A stretch of 21,962 nucleotides of DNA from Candidatus Altimarinota bacterium (lineage in GTDB: Bacteria > Patescibacteriota > Gracilibacteria > UBA4473), in NCBI GenBank assembly GCA_020630245.1, contig JAHDBZ010000007.1, positions 1-21,962 on the forward strand, given 5' to 3'. Shown here piece after piece: positions 9,279-16,951 of this stretch. The notes under the pieces are model-generated. The model saw only the letters and a program-made list of their open reading frames with translations, searched no databases and had not been told where the DNA came from. The first letter of the stretch is position 1. Each line of letters opens with the position of its first letter. The translations under genes were made by a program, and so were the position numbers.

Positions 9279-9305
9279 TTGACTTTTTTGTATTCTTGGT
9301 ATAAA
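9279..9305 (+). promoter_or_regulatory. Promoter of the first small secreted protein
   Basis: TTGACT (9279-9284), 15-nt spacer, TATAAA (9300-9305), then 10 nt to ATG 9316. The expected transcript leader is only a few bases long. Confidence 0.55.
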
Positions 9306-9315
9306 AAGACACTAA

Positions 9316-9903
9316 ATGACAAGAAAATTGATCGCCGGAATGGCTCTTGGCGCTGCCCTCTATGGCGGTAAAGCCGACGCACAATCAAATGCAGATGATA
9401 ACTTTATTCAAAATTCACTCGATAATTTAGCGGTCGAGACCTATACCGAAGCTAGTTTGGAAAATTTGGAACACATAGAAGGCATCGCTGCCGACAAGGC
9501 ACAGGCCGTGCTACGCTGTGTTCGAGACCATCGAGAGACTGAATTTGTTGCCGAAGGAGATCCACGTCTAAGCACTAAAAATAATTACCCCATCAAAGTC
9601 CCTCACAGAAAACTTGAGCTCAAAGATGGGAAAGATCAGCTACTAGCTTTTGTCTGGGATGATGGTTACATGGTAGAACGTGTACAATCAATAACGAACA
9701 AAGAATCCATCCGTACTAAGAGTAAAGAAGTCGGTACCGCCAATATTCAGGCTCAATACGCTCTTCAAGAAACCGTGTATCATCTCGAAAATTCTCTAGC
9801 AGGATCTATAGGAGAAGAACTTGGACCAGGAATAAACGCTAATAGGCACCTCGATACAAACAACACCGCCTTCGCGGAGGCCTGTCAGCCAAGAGTTGGT
9901 TAA
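9316..9903 (+). CDS. Small secreted protein, paralogue of the next gene
   Basis: 195 aa. Signal peptide 1-22 (MTRKLIAGMALGAA... ADA). The mature part has exactly two cysteines (C68 in LRCVRD, C190 in EACQP), an invariant-looking IQN near the mature N terminus and a DDGY segment at 115-118. The following gene shows the same order of signal peptide, IQN, mid-protein Cys, x-GY, helical stretch and C-terminal Cys, so the two look like diverged tandem duplicates. I do not recognise the family. A disulfide between the two cysteines is plausible for an exported protein. It has its own promoter just upstream. Confidence 0.75.
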   Translation: MTRKLIAGMALGAALYGGKADAQSNADDNFIQNSLDNLAVETYTEASLENLEHIEGIAADKAQAVLRCVRDHRETEFVAEGDPRLSTKNNYPIKVPHRKLELKDGKDQLLAFVWDDGYMVERVQSITNKESIRTKSKEVGTANIQAQYALQETVYHLENSLAGSIGEELGPGINANRHLDTNNTAFAEACQPRVG

Positions 9904-9921
9904 GTTGTAGAACTCAAAGAA

Positions 9922-9950
9922 TTGACTTTTTTATATTTTTAAATTAAAAT
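9922..9950 (+). promoter_or_regulatory. Promoter of the second small secreted protein, leaderless layout
   Basis: TTGACT (9922-9927), 17-nt spacer, TAAAAT (9945-9950), then 7 nt to ATG 9958. Transcription would begin at or next to the A of the start codon. Confidence 0.6.
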
Positions 9951-9957
9951 AATAAAA

Positions 9958-10482
9958 ATGATTAAAAAAACAATTGCCGGTCTTGCTGCTTTTGCTTCCT
10001 TACATGGTTCGATGGCCCACGCACATGAAAAGCCATCTGACAAAAGCTCAATACAAAATTATGCTGAGCAGAATATAGGTCCTTTATTTTCCGCGGAGGA
10101 CAAAGTTAAACGTGATCTGGCTACTACACTGCAATGCACTCTTGATGATGGATCGTTTAACCCTCATCAACATCATGATGGTAATAGAGGTCCAAACAAA
10201 CCCGCAAACATACGTTTATCAATTCCAACCGAAACTGGCGAAATAACTACTATTCTTTCAAAAAATGGCTATGTCATCCAAGAAAGTAATTTTTTAGGCA
10301 AGCCAATTAGTGGCGTTATCGAAAGAGGCGAGACAATTAAAGCTAATGTTCAGAGAGCTTTTGAAAACAATGCTGGAGAAGGTCTTATCACCTATTCAGA
10401 CCGACACGAAGCGGGGAAAAACGAAATCCTTGCTGCTCATGCCAAGAAATTTGCTGAACTCTGCAAAAAAACTATCAGCTAA
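9958..10482 (+). CDS. Small secreted protein, paralogue of the previous gene
   Basis: 174 aa. Signal peptide about 1-22 (MIKKTIAGLAAFAS... AHA). Mature part with IQN at 32-34, C60 (LQCTLDD), a His-rich stretch (HQHHD near 70-74), NGY at 103-105 and C169 (ELCKK). The ordered landmarks match the 9316-9903 protein although overall identity is low by eye. The base composition is more AT-rich than the neighbouring PKD genes. It converges on rmuC, and the stops overlap by 4 bases: TAA of this gene at 10480-10482, TAG of rmuC read from 10479-10481. Function unknown; the His cluster could bind a metal. Confidence 0.75.
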   Translation: MIKKTIAGLAAFASLHGSMAHAHEKPSDKSSIQNYAEQNIGPLFSAEDKVKRDLATTLQCTLDDGSFNPHQHHDGNRGPNKPANIRLSIPTETGEITTILSKNGYVIQESNFLGKPISGVIERGETIKANVQRAFENNAGEGLITYSDRHEAGKNEILAAHAKKFAELCKKTIS

Positions 10483-11585
10483 AGCAAACGATCCTGCTCT
10501 CCACCTTCAATTTCCCCCGCAATCTTTCCTTCTAAACTCGCTACCTGATCGATCTGGGTCTGGAGTTTTTGGTTTTCGGTTTGCGCTGATGCGATCTGCG
10601 TAGAAGCATTACCGAGGTGCTTGGCAGTAAGTTGCACGGCGGCATCGAGTCGTTTGGCCTGTGTTTTGACTCCTGAGAGCTGCGCTAAGGCGTGCTGGGC
10701 CTGCTTGGCGAACTCTTGACTCTGGTAAGCCTGAAAGAGCATCTGGAGCACGTAGAGCATCGTATTTGGCCCCGTGAGGAGGACTTTCTTCTTCTTGGCG
10801 TGTTCTGCAATGTCACCAGAACGAATGGCCGCTTCGTAGTAGATATTTTCACTGGGGAGAAAAAGTAGTGCAAAATTCATGGTATCGGCTTCCGGTCGAA
10901 TATACTTGGCCGTCTCGTCGATCCGCTTTTTAACATCTTTGATAAATTCTTTTCGTGCCAATTCAGCATCAGATTTTGACTCGGCGTTTACCAAACGTTC
11001 GAAAGCGGGTAGTGGGAACTTGGCATCGATCGGAATCAGGCCGCTAGCGGTTTTGACCACAGCATCGACCACTAACCCTGGACCGAGGGAAAACTGACGC
11101 TGCCAGAGATTGGCTGGGAAGATACTACGTAGGATTTCTTCGAGACTTTCTTCACCCATACCGCCTCGTCCTTTGGGAGCGCGCAGGATCTTATCGAGGT
11201 TCTCAATTTTGGAACCGATTTCCCCCATTTTCCCGAGTTCTTTTTGCAGGTGTCCAATTACCGTAGAAGACTTATCGAGTCGTTCGTTGAGTTGCTTTGA
11301 GGACTCTGTCAGCTTGAAATCAACGGTTTTATTTACCCGGTGAAACTCATCTCGCAGTGTCTTGGAAGTGTCTCGCAGTTCGTTCTTGAGACTCTCTTGT
11401 TCGCGGAAACGGTTCTCACGATCGCGCGTGAATTCTTCGAGTAACGTTTTGATCTCTTCTGGAGAATCAGGCACGGCTTTCATCTTCCAGAGTAGGTACC
11501 CAATCGCCAAAAATGCCAACAACAACCCCACGCCCAGCATAATGGCGATGTGAAAGGTCGTGATCGTTGGAACGACAATAGTCAT
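10479..11585 (-). CDS. rmuC: RmuC-family DNA recombination protein
   Basis: 368 aa (E. coli RmuC is about 475). An N-terminal membrane helix (about 12-34), then a long coiled-coil region (about 40-130), then the RmuC domain with GRGGMGEESLEEIL (139-152), the nuclease-like LIPIDAKFPL (D187, K189), LFLPSENIYYEA (about 241-252) and LTGPNTMLYVLQMLFQAYQS (about 270-289), then a C-terminal coiled coil. RmuC proteins limit recombination at inverted repeats and are predicted PD-(D/E)xK-type nucleases. The window itself is rich in palindromic repeats. A promoter lies just before the ATG. Confidence 0.9.
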   Translation of the reverse strand: MTIVVPTITTFHIAIMLGVGLLLAFLAIGYLLWKMKAVPDSPEEIKTLLEEFTRDRENRFREQESLKNELRDTSKTLRDEFHRVNKTVDFKLTESSKQLNERLDKSSTVIGHLQKELGKMGEIGSKIENLDKILRAPKGRGGMGEESLEEILRSIFPANLWQRQFSLGPGLVVDAVVKTASGLIPIDAKFPLPAFERLVNAESKSDAELARKEFIKDVKKRIDETAKYIRPEADTMNFALLFLPSENIYYEAAIRSGDIAEHAKKKKVLLTGPNTMLYVLQMLFQAYQSQEFAKQAQHALAQLSGVKTQAKRLDAAVQLTAKHLGNASTQIASAQTENQKLQTQIDQVASLEGKIAGEIEGGEQDRLL

Positions 11586-11596
11586 GAAGTGCAGAT

Positions 11597-11624
11597 ATTG
11601 TAGCCAGTTACCTCACAATGTGAA
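11597..11624 (-). promoter_or_regulatory. rmuC promoter
   Basis: On the minus strand: TTCACA (11624-11619), 16-nt spacer, TACAAT (11602-11597), then 11 nt to the rmuC ATG. Predicted leader about 4 nt. The remaining bases up to the GIY-YIG gene hold no recognisable gene, only the palindromic element at 11734-11786. Confidence 0.5.
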
Positions 11625-11733
11625 ATCACTCCCTTCATCAAAATTTAATAACCCCAGTCAATACCAATCTAAAGATGAACTATATGAAGTTTTAATGAAT
11701 ATCCACGTTTAACAAATTATAAAAACCAATTTA

Positions 11734-11786
11734 CTGTCATCCTGAGCCCTGAGCCAAGCGAAGAGGGAATGACCTCTTGATAGGTC
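11734..11786. repeat. Left palindromic repeat flanking the GIY-YIG gene
   Basis: CTGTCATCCTGA at 11734-11745 matches the reverse complement of 12125-12136 at 11 of 12 positions. The element itself can fold: GTCATCC (11736-11742) against GGAATGAC just upstream of 11773, followed by a second small hairpin, GACCT (11771-11775) with AGGTC (11782-11786). GTCATCCTGA also begins the solitary element at 17615. Confidence 0.6.
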
Positions 11787-11800
11787 GCACCAAGATCACT

Positions 11801-12133
11801 ATGGAAAAGACTTATTTTGTATATATCCTCTCGAACCAAAAACGCACTGTACTCTATACAGGTGTAACCAGCGACTTGGAAACGAAAGTGTATCAGCACA
11901 AGACCAAAGAAAATCCGAAAAGTTTTACCGCACAATACAATTGTGACGCACTCGTGTACTGGGAAGCATTCGACAATGTGGGGGAGGCAATTTTACGTGA
12001 AAAACAAATCAAAGGCTGGAAATGCATCAAAAAAGATCGAATCATAATGCAACTCAATCCACAATGGAAAGACTGGTCTTTGGGGTGGTATGAAGGGGTT
12101 CTTCCTCCCCGCCAAGGCGGCTCGTCAGAATGA
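11801..12133 (+). CDS. GIY-YIG domain endonuclease-like protein
   Basis: 110 aa from ATG 11801; an in-frame TTG at 11777 lies inside the repeat and is less likely. The first motif is YFVYILSN (VYI at 7-9), the second LYTGVT (18-23), with H33, and E67 in LREKQIKGW (65-73). These are the marks of the small GIY-YIG family. The Arg expected three residues after L26 is Lys (K29), so the catalytic Arg is not conserved. The last ~10 residues (PPRQGGSSE) are encoded by the flanking repeat, including a perfect CCGCC-AA-GGCGG palindrome at 12109-12120. This is the only gene in the window ending in TGA. Possible roles are a repeat-associated mobile or repair nuclease; unproven. Confidence 0.8.
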   Translation: MEKTYFVYILSNQKRTVLYTGVTSDLETKVYQHKTKENPKSFTAQYNCDALVYWEAFDNVGEAILREKQIKGWKCIKKDRIIMQLNPQWKDWSLGWYEGVLPPRQGGSSE

Positions 12134-12136
12134 CAG
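12101..12136. repeat. Right palindromic repeat, forms the 3' end of the GIY-YIG gene
   Basis: Contains the palindrome CCGCCAAGGCGG (12109-12120) and TCAGAATGACAG (12125-12136). The latter is the inverted counterpart of 11734-11745 with one mismatch. It supplies the stop codon and C-terminal codons of the nuclease gene. Confidence 0.6.
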
Positions 12137-12148
12137 AAGAGATTTTTA

Positions 12149-12643
12149 TTAGCTAGTTAATACGCCGCAAAAATCCTCTATTCTGGCTACCGAAGACTCG
12201 TGTTCCGCGATAATTTCATCAAATTTTTCTAATGAAATATCCATATAGTTGGCCATGCTATCTGCAACTCTCTTAAAACTATCAAAAAGTGCTGCATCTT
12301 CGGGAGATAATTCTTGAGTATTTCTAAAAATTTGCCCCCAAAAAACATCATCTCCCCAATACTGATCTAGTGGAATACCATTCACCGTCGGCATAGAGGC
12401 TTTCACATAAGCCTTCCATTCTGCTAAATAACGTTTTTCCATTGTAGGGCGAATAATTGCCGCTATGTGTTGAGTATTTTCCAAAGATTCTTGCAAAATT
12501 GGACGCAGTGCTTGCAATCGTTCAAGCGTATAGCGTCGCTGACAAGAAGCTTGTGAATCATCAATGTCACTTTTGTTGGCTACAATAAAATTATCTAACT
12601 CTAGTAAATGATTACCTGATAGCTCAAAATTAAAATTCATCAT
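12149..12643 (-). CDS. Protein of unknown function, mostly helical
   Basis: 164 aa from ATG 12643. An upstream ATG at 12694 would add 17 hydrophobic residues, but it precedes the promoter, whose -10 box ends 6 nt before 12643. No signal peptide or membrane segment in the shorter form. The protein is acidic and helical, with two cysteines (in QASCQRR and EDFCGVL) and a central Trp-rich segment (DQYWGDDVFWGQIF). I do not recognise a family. It ends 15 nt from the GIY-YIG stop and is divergent from the TrmB-like regulator, which could control it from the shared 130-nt spacer. Confidence 0.7.
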   Translation of the reverse strand: MMNFNFELSGNHLLELDNFIVANKSDIDDSQASCQRRYTLERLQALRPILQESLENTQHIAAIIRPTMEKRYLAEWKAYVKASMPTVNGIPLDQYWGDDVFWGQIFRNTQELSPEDAALFDSFKRVADSMANYMDISLEKFDEIIAEHESSVARIEDFCGVLTS

Positions 12644-12649
12644 AATTAA

Positions 12650-12678
12650 AATATATTCCCAAAAAAACAAATAGTCAA
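12650..12678 (-). promoter_or_regulatory. Promoter with leaderless layout (unknown gene at 12643)
   Basis: On the minus strand: TTGACT (12678-12673), 17-nt spacer, TATATT (12655-12650), then 6 nt to ATG 12643. This decides the start of the gene. Confidence 0.65.
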
Positions 12679-12740
12679 TAAACCAAAAACACATTTAATC
12701 TTTTATTTAAAGGTTTTAAATAAGCTTTTAATCTTTATTG

Positions 12741-12769
12741 TTGAAATTTTTAAACAACAGCTTTATAAA
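12741..12769 (+). promoter_or_regulatory. Promoter with leaderless layout (TrmB-like gene)
   Basis: TTGAAA (12741-12746), 17-nt spacer, TATAAA (12764-12769), then 6 nt to ATG 12776. It faces away from the promoter at 12650-12678. Confidence 0.65.
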
Positions 12770-12775
12770 TAAATC

Positions 12776-13531
12776 ATGGAAAAAGTACTCAAAAAGCTGG
12801 GATTTGATGACAAAGAGACACAGATTTATCTAACGCTGCTTGAATATGGCCCTAGACCAGCCAGTTTTATCGCCAAACACACCAATCTCAACCGCAGCTC
12901 TATCTACTACTTGGTTGAAACCCTCGTCAAACGGAGGATCCTACTGCAATCAAATCGTGCTGGAACAACCCATTTTGCGGCTTGCCCTCCAGAAGATCTA
13001 CTCAACTATATAGACAACCAGCAAGAACGACTCAGATCGCTCCGCTCAGAGGTCAAAGACTGCGTACCCGAACTCGAGGCCATCCAAAACCGCCTCAGCG
13101 CCTGGAAGCCCAAATTTTACTATTTTCAGGGACAACAAGAAGTGCGCGGCCTGCTTGAACGAACCCTAGAAAACAAACGTCAAAAACTTTGGGCCGTGCT
13201 CTCAATGGCAGACATTTATGCACAATTTGGGGAGCATTATTTCGAAGACTATATCCAGCGACGCATCGATCAAGAGATTTTACTAAAAGTCGTACGGTCC
13301 GACAGCAAAGACATCTACCCCGAACGCTGGGAAGACGATGCGCTGCGAGTGGTGCGACATCTTCCTGAGCGGATCAAAGCCCCTGACATGAGCTTTTATC
13401 TCTGGGACGAAAAATACTGCGCCTTCTTGTCCTCTCAAGAAGAAAACTACGGACTACTGATCGAAAGCCCTGAGTTCTTCCAGACCCAGAAAATGCTGTT
13501 TGATAGTTTGTGGGCAGTTGCTAAAAATTAA
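12776..13531 (+). CDS. TrmB-family transcriptional regulator
   Basis: 251 aa. The N-terminal winged helix-turn-helix (about 1-70: FDDKETQIYLTLLEYG, then IAKHTNLNRSSIYYLVETLVKR) is the TrmB pattern. A coiled-coil linker follows (about 75-108), then a C-terminal sensor-like domain (about 115-250) that begins KFYYFQGQQEVRGLLERTL. TrmB proteins were described mainly as archaeal sugar-responsive regulators, and related single-wHTH proteins are frequent in CPR bacteria. Its targets are unknown; the divergent 12643 gene is the nearest candidate, and autoregulation is possible. Its stop shares TTAA (13528-13531) with the converging gene. Confidence 0.88.
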   Translation: MEKVLKKLGFDDKETQIYLTLLEYGPRPASFIAKHTNLNRSSIYYLVETLVKRRILLQSNRAGTTHFAACPPEDLLNYIDNQQERLRSLRSEVKDCVPELEAIQNRLSAWKPKFYYFQGQQEVRGLLERTLENKRQKLWAVLSMADIYAQFGEHYFEDYIQRRIDQEILLKVVRSDSKDIYPERWEDDALRVVRHLPERIKAPDMSFYLWDEKYCAFLSSQEENYGLLIESPEFFQTQKMLFDSLWAVAKN

Positions 13532-14568
13532 AGATCCAGAGGCATTTCTCTCGCCGTACGACGAAAAGCCTCTACTGTTTGGTCTAGCTTTGATTCAATA
13601 GAACCGTCTATAGGCACAAAAATCTCAGATTCTTGCAGTGTAACTCCTAAGTCTCCCAACATTGTTCTTACATTGTTAACGTTACGAATCCGAGCCTTGA
13701 GAACAGCGCTATATTCTGTAGCTAGACTAATAGCTCTTTCTCTGGATCCTGAATCAGCCAACTGTGTATGTAATCTATGAAGATTTGCCATATCTTGAAC
13801 AAGCTTAGCCTTAGTCCCTAATGGAGAAATATCTAAAGATGTAAAATGTGAATTGTCATTCGTAAAATTGTGAGCGGGGTAACCAGGATGAAAAATGTTT
13901 TCTAATGGATACATAGCCTCTAAAGTCTGGAAGTCTATGACCGAAAGAGTGCGAGGAAAGTCTTCTTGCCCGATTAAGACACTCAAATCCATGACATCAC
14001 GATACTGATTACAACTTAAGGGAGCATCAACAATGACTCTAAAATCTAAGTCATTAGGGTTTGCATTTTCGTCACCAACAGCTGATCCATACAACCACAA
14101 AGATTTCACATCGATAACACTAGACAAACGATTCTTTAAATCTTCTCCTAATCGAGTAGCCTCTTCTGTATCATAGAGGACTTGTGAACTATATTTCTGT
14201 GACAAAGACGGATCAGGGAAAGCTGATTTACCTAGTTCTTGTATTCTTTTGATCATATAACTTCGAATAGTGTAAGCTCGTTCTATTAGGTCTGAATGAT
14301 CTTTTGGTAAATCTGGAATAGTCTCTCCAAGCATTATTGAAAAACCTTCTAGATTATTTATTAAGCTGTCTAGAAAGCTGTGCGTTTTTTCTTTCTCTCC
14401 AATCTGAAGAGAACTACTAAGAGAAAAATCAAAAGGAGTACTACGACCACTAATTGTGGCCACTGCTTGCAATGCTGCATTCCTGTTCTTCCTCAGGTCA
14501 ACTGACCCACCTGAACTAAGAGGCAAGTAAGTATCAAACGCCTTTTCCAATTGTCTGTCCATATACAT
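13528..14568 (-). CDS. Nucleotidyltransferase-fold protein of unknown substrate
   Basis: 346 aa; ATG 14562 is an alternative start two codons in. The core motif is LWLYGSAVGDENANPNDLDF: GS at 161-162 with D173 and D175, as in the minimal nucleotidyltransferase fold, and D212 (SVIDFQ) is a candidate third metal ligand. The regions before (about 50-150) and after (about 250-345) are helical and unrecognised. The family includes antibiotic nucleotidyltransferases and MNT-type antitoxins, but no HEPN partner is adjacent. It starts 40 nt beyond the ribosomal-operon terminator and converges with the TrmB-like gene. Confidence 0.72.
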   Translation of the reverse strand: MYMDRQLEKAFDTYLPLSSGGSVDLRKNRNAALQAVATISGRSTPFDFSLSSSLQIGEKEKTHSFLDSLINNLEGFSIMLGETIPDLPKDHSDLIERAYTIRSYMIKRIQELGKSAFPDPSLSQKYSSQVLYDTEEATRLGEDLKNRLSSVIDVKSLWLYGSAVGDENANPNDLDFRVIVDAPLSCNQYRDVMDLSVLIGQEDFPRTLSVIDFQTLEAMYPLENIFHPGYPAHNFTNDNSHFTSLDISPLGTKAKLVQDMANLHRLHTQLADSGSRERAISLATEYSAVLKARIRNVNNVRTMLGDLGVTLQESEIFVPIDGSIESKLDQTVEAFRRTAREMPLDL

Positions 14569-14603
14569 TAAATTAAATAAATAATCAAAAAAATCAAATA
14601 ATT

Positions 14604-14626
14604 AAAAAACCCCGCATAGCAGGGTT
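14604..14626 (-). terminator. Rho-independent terminator of the ribosomal operon
   Basis: Minus strand: AACCCTGC-TAT-GCGGGGTT (14626-14608), eight pairs including one G-T, running into six T residues (14609-14604). It lies 36 nt after the rpsI stop. Confidence 0.85.
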
Positions 14627-14661
14627 CTTGATAGTTTTGTAATTGATCCGACGATCGGATG

Positions 14662-15060
14662 TTAACGTTTAGACCACTGTGGTGATTTACGAGCTTTTCG
14701 TAGCCCTGGTTTTTTACGTTCTTTCGTTCGACTGTCTCGTGTGAGCAGTCCTTCTGATTTGAGTTGTTCTCGCAGTGAAGGTTCTTGTTTCACGAAGGCA
14801 CGAGCGATACCAAGTCGGATAGCTTCCGCTTGGGCTTTTTTACCACCACCACCGGTGATGATAGCCACATCGACGTCTTTCTTTTTCCCAAGAATTTCAA
14901 GGGGTTGAAGCACCATGTGCACCATATTTTCGTCATCAGCCCATTCTCGGAGCTTGAGACCGTTAACTGTCAGGTCACCTTGACCTTGTGGGTAGAGACG
15001 GATCGTAGCGACCGCTGTCTTTCGTTTTCCGTTGGCGTAAAAATAAGTTCCTTTTGGCAT
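14662..15060 (-). CDS. rpsI: 30S ribosomal protein S9 (uS9)
   Basis: 132 aa, usual family length. Shows GKRKTAVATIRL near the N terminus, the GGGGKKAQAEAIRLGIARAF core and the tail RKSPQWSKR, whose last residues reach the P-site tRNA in known ribosomes. It follows rplM by 8 nt and is the last gene before the terminator. No Shine-Dalgarno is seen, so translation is probably coupled to rplM. Confidence 0.97.
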   Translation of the reverse strand: MPKGTYFYANGKRKTAVATIRLYPQGQGDLTVNGLKLREWADDENMVHMVLQPLEILGKKKDVDVAIITGGGGKKAQAEAIRLGIARAFVKQEPSLREQLKSEGLLTRDSRTKERKKPGLRKARKSPQWSKR

Positions 15061-15068
15061 GATGATGT

Positions 15069-15515
15069 TTAGTTAACCGCTAGATTAGGAAGAGGTTGTG
15101 GTTTTTGTGCTTCGTATGGATTGGTGTCTCCTACAACTAGCATGAGACGACGCATTTGGCCTTTACGTAGTTTGTTTTTAGCCAGCATTCCCTTCACCGA
15201 TTCTTCGAGGATTCGTTTTGGGTCTCGAGCTCGAACGGCTTTAAGAGTGGCAGATTTAAGATTTCCAAGGTATCCCGAATGTCGGTAGTACATCTTGTCT
15301 TCTTCTTTTTTACCAGTCACAGCTACTTTGTCAGCGTTGAGCACCACTACGTAGTCACCACCATCAACATGAGGTGTGAAATCTACTCGGTGTTTTCCAC
15401 GTAGAACGGTAGCGATCTGGGTCGAGAGACGACCAAGATTTTGACCAGCTGCGTCCACGACATACCATTGTCGTTGAGCATTTGTTACGTTTTGTCGGAG
15501 CGTTGTCTTTTGCAT
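15069..15515 (-). CDS. rplM: 50S ribosomal protein L13 (uL13)
   Basis: 148 aa, normal length. WYVVDAAGQNLGRLSTQIATVLRGKH near the N terminus and the YRHSGYLGNLK and GMLAKNKLRKGQMRRL segments are diagnostic of L13, an early-assembling 23S rRNA-binding protein. It lies 4 nt after rplQ and upstream of rpsI, the standard rplM-rpsI pair joined here to the alpha operon. Confidence 0.97.
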   Translation of the reverse strand: MQKTTLRQNVTNAQRQWYVVDAAGQNLGRLSTQIATVLRGKHRVDFTPHVDGGDYVVVLNADKVAVTGKKEEDKMYYRHSGYLGNLKSATLKAVRARDPKRILEESVKGMLAKNKLRKGQMRRLMLVVGDTNPYEAQKPQPLPNLAVN

Positions 15516-15519
15516 GGGA

Positions 15520-15876
15520 TTATTCTTTGATAAGTTCTACTTGCATGAGTAGGGCATTGTCTCCAGCTCGCATACCAACCTTGGTAGCACGCGTAAAACC
15601 AGAGGTTTTTTTGCTAGCTTTGATGTAAGCCAAAGCTGCTTTGGCAGCTTCATCAGTGAAGATCACTCGATTGAGTTCTCGGATAGCGTTGAAATCATCT
15701 GATTTTCCTTTCACGAGAGTGATAAGTTTTTCCGCTTCGCTTTGCAGGGCTTTGGCTTTTGCATCCGTCGTTTTCACGTGTCCATAAAGGAAGAGTGATG
15801 TAATAAGGTTACGGATAAGCGCTCGGCGCTGATCAGCTGGACGGTTTAGAATCGCTTTACTATTTCGATGTCGCAT
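15520..15876 (-). CDS. rplQ: 50S ribosomal protein L17 (bL17)
   Basis: 118 aa. MRHRNSKAILNRPADQRRALIRNLITSL is a close match to the L17 N terminus, with the KAKALQSEAEKLITL helix after it. L17 lies near the peptide exit tunnel. It begins 2 nt after the rpoA stop, the conserved rpoA-rplQ order. Confidence 0.97.
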   Translation of the reverse strand: MRHRNSKAILNRPADQRRALIRNLITSLFLYGHVKTTDAKAKALQSEAEKLITLVKGKSDDFNAIRELNRVIFTDEAAKAALAYIKASKKTSGFTRATKVGMRAGDNALLMQVELIKE

Positions 15877-15878
15877 GG

Positions 15879-16895
15879 TTAGGCTTCTGTGTTATTAGCA
15901 GTCATACTGGCTGGCACGCCTGGCGTGTAGCCACGGTCTTTAAGGACCTCTTCTAGTTCTGTTTTGGCTTTTTGTCCGAATCCTCGGAGCTGTGTTAGCT
16001 GGCTCATCGGCGTACGAAGTAATTCTTCGACAGAAGTAATACCTCCGTTGACCAGAGCATTGAGTGTTCGTTGTGAGAATCCAAGAATGTCAATCGGAGT
16101 GAAAGACTCTTCGCTCGCAGCAGAAGCGGCTTTGCGCTCTTCTTCTTCTCGAGCTCGGATCGCTGAGAAGCTAGTCGTAAAGTCTTCATCGGTGTAGGCA
16201 TCCTTCTCATTAAAGAGTGAGAAGTAGCTGTGCATAATGTCGGCAGAAAGCTTGATAGCATTTTCAGCATCTAGACTCCCATCGGTTTCAACTTCTAGCT
16301 TGAGCTGATCAAGATCTGTTTGATCTCCGACACGAGCTGGTGTCACCGCGTACTTAACACGTACGATTGGTGAGAAGTTCGCGTCGATCAGTACAAACTC
16401 TGGATCTTCTTCAGCCGCGTTTTCTTCATTGGTAATAATTCGGTACCCCACTCCTTTTTCGATACGGAGTTGAACTTTAGTTTTGCTACTCGCACCATCA
16501 CAAGTGGTAATTACTTGGCTTGGATCAAGGATTTCGATATCGCTTGAGACTTTAAGATCTTTAGCGGTAATCGCACCTGATTTCTTGAGAGTAAATTCAA
16601 TCGTTTCAGGATCACGAGAGTGCTTTTTGAGTTTGAGTTCACGAAGGTTGAGCGTAATATCAAGGAAAGAATCTTTGACCCCAGGAATAGTCGTGTATTC
16701 ATGAGTCGCTCCAGCGATTTTTACCGCTGTTACGGCCGTACCAGGGAGGCTTGAAAGCAACACTCGTCGTAGAGCATTCCCAAGCGTCACCCCAAATCCT
16801 GACGGAAGTGGATTGATAGTAAGCGTGGCCTTTGTTTTTCCATCAACGTCGATTTTGAATTTTGGGACACCGATGGTTTCGTGAAGGATGTGCAT
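15879..16895 (-). CDS. rpoA: DNA-directed RNA polymerase subunit alpha
   Basis: 338 aa (E. coli 329). The N-terminal domain carries GFGVTLGNALRRVLLSSLPG (about 33-52), the dimerisation and assembly segment, and HEYTTIPGVKDSFLDITLNLRELKLK. A flexible acidic and basic linker (about 240-262) leads to the C-terminal domain (about 263-325: ILGFSQRTLNALVNGGITSVEELL, LRGFGQKAKTELEEVL), which contacts promoter UP elements and activators. It sits between rpsD and rplQ as in most bacteria. The 56-nt gap from rpsD holds a small hairpin, GAGTC (16926-16930) with GACTC (16936-16940). Confidence 0.98.
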   Translation of the reverse strand: MHILHETIGVPKFKIDVDGKTKATLTINPLPSGFGVTLGNALRRVLLSSLPGTAVTAVKIAGATHEYTTIPGVKDSFLDITLNLRELKLKKHSRDPETIEFTLKKSGAITAKDLKVSSDIEILDPSQVITTCDGASSKTKVQLRIEKGVGYRIITNEENAAEEDPEFVLIDANFSPIVRVKYAVTPARVGDQTDLDQLKLEVETDGSLDAENAIKLSADIMHSYFSLFNEKDAYTDEDFTTSFSAIRAREEEERKAASAASEESFTPIDILGFSQRTLNALVNGGITSVEELLRTPMSQLTQLRGFGQKAKTELEEVLKDRGYTPGVPASMTANNTEA

Positions 16896-16951
16896 GGTAA
16901 AGGGTTTAAATTTTTAGTTTTGGTTGAGTCTTTTTGACTCCTGATCAAGGA

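Noticed and set aside
12644..12694. Longer start (ATG 12694) for the unknown gene
   Set aside because: The added 17 residues lie upstream of a good promoter whose -10 box ends 6 nt before ATG 12643.
13528..14568. MNT antitoxin of a HEPN/MNT toxin-antitoxin pair
   Set aside because: No adjacent HEPN-type gene, and the protein is much longer than MNT antitoxins.
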